Shown piece by piece: positions 8,162-9,835 of a stretch of 9,835 nucleotides of DNA. Source of the DNA: Paracoccaceae bacterium (lineage in GTDB: Bacteria > Pseudomonadota > Alphaproteobacteria > Rhodobacterales > Rhodobacteraceae); contig SKOX01000125.1 in NCBI GenBank assembly GCA_007119835.1, forward strand, positions 1 to 9,835, written 5' to 3'. Position numbers and translations under genes: made by a program. The notes beneath the pieces were generated by a model. It did no database searches and was not told where the DNA came from. It was given only the letters and a program-made list of their open reading frames with translations. The stretch's first letter is position 1, and every line of letters begins with the position of its first letter.

Positions 8162-9412
8162 ATGGGCTACTCGGCGTGGCGGATCTTCCGGGAAGGCTTG
8201 CGGAGCAACCGCGGCTGGGAGCCGGTCTGGCGCGAGCCGGAGCCGAAGCCGCGCTACGAGGTCGTCGTCGTCGGCGGCGGTGGTCACGGGCTCGCCACCG
8301 CCTACTACCTCGCGCGCGAGTTCGGCATCCGCGACGTCGTCCTCCTCGAGAAGGGCTGGCTCGGGTCGGGCAACATCGGGCGGAACACGACGATCATCCG
8401 CTCAAACTACCTGCTGCCGGGCAACCAGCCGTTCTACGAGTTCTCGATGAAGCTCTGGGAGGGGCTGGAGCAGGAGCTTAACTACAACGCGATGGTGTCG
8501 CAGCGCGGTATCCTAAACCTCTTCCACAGCGACGCCCAGCGCGACGCCTATGTCAGGCGCGGCAATGCCATGCGGCTGGCCGGTGCCGATGCCGAACTGC
8601 TGGATGCCGCAGGGGTGCGGCGGATGTGCCCGTTGCTCGATTTCGACAACGCGCGCTTCCCCGTGAGGGGTGGGCTCTGGCAGCCGCGCGGCGGCACCGT
8701 GCGGCACGACGCGGTCGCCTGGGGCTACGCGCGGGGTGCCGACCGGCTCGGCGTCGACATTGTCCAGAACTGCGAGGTGACGGGCTTCCTGATGGAGGAC
8801 GGCGCCTGCGTCGGCGTCGAGACCGGCCGCGGGCCGATCCGGGCCGGCAAGGTCGCGGTCTGCGTCGCCGGGTCGTCGAGCCGGATCATGGCGAAGGCGG
8901 GCCTGAGGCTGCCGATCGAGAGCCATGTCCTTCAGGCCTTCGTCTCGGAGGGGCTGAAGCCGGTCATCCCCGGCGTCGTCACCTTCGGGGCCGGGCACTT
9001 CTACGTCAGCCAGTCCGACAAGGGCGGGCTGGTCTTCGGCGGCGACGTCGACGGCTACAACTCCTATGCCCAGCGGGGCAACCTGCCGGTCGTGGAGGAC
9101 GTCTGCGAGGGCGGGATGGCGCTGATGCCGATGATCGGTCGGGCGCGGCTGCTCCGGATGTGGGGCGGGATCATGGACATGTCGATGGACGGCTCGCCCT
9201 TCATCGGCCGGACGCCGATCCCTGGCCTCTACCTCAACGCCGGCTGGTGCTACGGCGGCTTCAAGGCGGTGCCGGCGGGGGGCTTCGCCACGGCCCACCT
9301 CGTCGCCAAGGACGCGCCGCACCCGACCGCGACCGAGTTCCGGCTCGACCGGTTCCGCCGCGGCCATCTCATCGACGAGAAGGGCCAGGGTGCCCAGCCT
9401 AACCTGCACTGA
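8162..9412 (+). CDS. soxB: Sarcosine oxidase beta subunit (heterotetrameric type)
   Basis: SoxB is the catalytic flavoprotein subunit of the cytoplasmic four-subunit sarcosine oxidase, which oxidises sarcosine to glycine with transfer of the methyl carbon to tetrahydrofolate and formation of peroxide. The 416 residues fit the family (about 405-417). The FAD dinucleotide-binding motif is VVVVGGGGHGLATAYYLA (34-51). The covalent FMN site is His182 in GGTVRHDAVAWGYARG. The active-site lysine region is WCYGGFKAVPAGG with Lys368. The ATG at 8162 has a good purine-rich ribosome site. The gene is divergent from a GATR regulator, and soxD follows after an unusually long 121-bp gap. A paralogous N-methyl amino acid oxidase with another substrate cannot be excluded, especially given the atypical SoxD. 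Confidence 0.95.
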   Translation: MGYSAWRIFREGLRSNRGWEPVWREPEPKPRYEVVVVGGGGHGLATAYYLAREFGIRDVVLLEKGWLGSGNIGRNTTIIRSNYLLPGNQPFYEFSMKLWEGLEQELNYNAMVSQRGILNLFHSDAQRDAYVRRGNAMRLAGADAELLDAAGVRRMCPLLDFDNARFPVRGGLWQPRGGTVRHDAVAWGYARGADRLGVDIVQNCEVTGFLMEDGACVGVETGRGPIRAGKVAVCVAGSSSRIMAKAGLRLPIESHVLQAFVSEGLKPVIPGVVTFGAGHFYVSQSDKGGLVFGGDVDGYNSYAQRGNLPVVEDVCEGGMALMPMIGRARLLRMWGGIMDMSMDGSPFIGRTPIPGLYLNAGWCYGGFKAVPAGGFATAHLVAKDAPHPTATEFRLDRFRRGHLIDEKGQGAQPNLH

Positions 9413-9533
9413 CGTCCGGCGCAGGCGCGGGCTGTCCCATGCGGGAGCACGAGAAAAATACTTTGAAAACAATGCATTGCGCGACACGTACACCGAACGT
9501 TAACTTCTGCGAGCAGCAGGGGAAAGGCGACGC
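9413..9533 (+). promoter_or_regulatory. AT-rich spacer between soxB and soxD with a 10-bp palindrome
   Basis: This 121-bp gap is long for genes of one operon. Its middle (about 9451-9505) is much richer in A and T than the rest of the window. It contains the perfect palindrome CAATGCATTG (9470-9479) and a TTGAAA (9463-9468) that could act as a -35 box, although no good -10 stands at the right distance. A weak TTGCGC-N17-TTAACT arrangement (9477-9505) is an alternative promoter. The soxD ribosome site AGGGGAAAGG (9518-9526) lies at the right end. I infer a possible second promoter or regulatory site for soxD and the genes beyond it. Confidence 0.4.
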
Positions 9534-9835
9534 ATGATCATCGACCATCCGCTTCTCGGGCCGCGCGACGCCGCGGAGTTCGTCTATCTCGGCGATGCGG
9601 CGCTGATCGACCGCTCCGATGCGCAGGCGCCGGACGCGGCGGAGCGGTTCTACGAATACCTCTACGAGCGGGACAATCCCGCGGGCGAGCACCGGGAGCT
9701 CTGGTACCACGAGCAGGGCGACCGTTCGTGGCTGGTGGTGACGCGGAACACGCTCACCCACGAGATCACCAAGGTGGAACTCGCCCGCGACGTCGCCCGC
9801 GCCGGCGGGCGGCACCTGATCGACGCCGAGCCCGC
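9534..9835 (+). CDS. soxD: Sarcosine oxidase delta subunit, atypical, 3' end cut by window edge
   Basis: SoxD is the small subunit of heterotetrameric sarcosine oxidase. In the known Stenotrophomonas structure it binds zinc through three cysteines and one histidine. The first 100 complete codons are visible here. The overall pattern fits the family: xxPxxGPRxxxEFxYxGDA near the N-terminus, YEYLYERDNPAGEHRELWYHEQG (39-62) and VVTRNTLTHEI (68-78). The cysteine pair of the usual CPxCG is replaced by His5 and Leu8 in DHPLLGPR, and the third cysteine position reads Asp63; His59 is retained. There is no cysteine anywhere in the visible part. The ATG at 9534 is preceded by AGGGGAAAGG. soxA and soxG are expected downstream, outside the window. 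Confidence 0.88.
   Translation, partial: MIIDHPLLGPRDAAEFVYLGDAALIDRSDAQAPDAAERFYEYLYERDNPAGEHRELWYHEQGDRSWLVVTRNTLTHEITKVELARDVARAGGRHLIDAEP

Noticed and set aside
8099..8287. N-terminal extension of the GATR regulator to 8287
   Set aside because: It would overlap soxB by about 126 bp and adds a low-complexity sequence unlike the family.
9436..9460. Possible terminator after soxB (TCCC-ATGC-GGGA followed by A-rich DNA)
   Set aside because: The stem has only 4 bp and the following run is A-rich on the plus strand, not T-rich.
9399..9815. 138-codon open frame on the minus strand
   Set aside because: It is antisense to soxD and the soxB-soxD spacer and has no recognisable motif; soxD on the plus strand matches its family and has a ribosome site.

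Overview
The window looks like a GC-rich alphaproteobacterial chromosome, probably Hyphomicrobiales or a close relative. Evidence for this is the strong G/C third-position bias, which leaves long antisense open frames, and the gene set: a PuuD-type urate hydroxylase, a PuuE-UraD fusion and soxB/soxD. I see no RNA genes, mobile elements or CRISPR arrays. Coding density is very high, and no gap between genes exceeds about 125 bp.

Positions 1-7080 form a urate/allantoin catabolic cluster built around a LysR-type regulator. On the minus strand, read from right to left, the order is LysR regulator, puuE-uraD fusion, allE, allA and an NCS2-family urate/xanthine permease that runs off the left edge. 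The gaps (58, 45, 16 and 72 bp) fit one operon. Divergently, on the plus strand, lie puuD and uraH, 11 bp apart. The encoded route is uptake, then urate to 5-hydroxyisourate (PuuD), OHCU (UraH), allantoin (UraD domain), allantoate (PuuE domain), [step missing here], ureidoglycine to ureidoglycolate (AllE), and glyoxylate plus urea (AllA). The enzyme for allantoate to ureidoglycine, expected to be an allantoate amidohydrolase, is not in the window.

Positions 7100-9835 hold a second module. A GlxA/GATR-type regulator (DJ-1/PfpI-like domain plus AraC-type HTH, minus strand) is divergent from soxB, which encodes the beta subunit of heterotetrameric sarcosine oxidase. An unusual soxD follows and runs off the right edge; soxA and soxG are expected beyond it. 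The regulator gene converges on uraH with only 19 bp between the stop codons.

The most useful non-coding observation is a pair of 19-bp palindromes of the form TTTCA-N9-TGAAA. One lies in the LysR/puuD divergent region and the other lies just upstream of puuE-uraD, so they are good candidate operators for the LysR regulator. The other notable oddity is SoxD, which appears to lack three of the four zinc ligands usual in its family.
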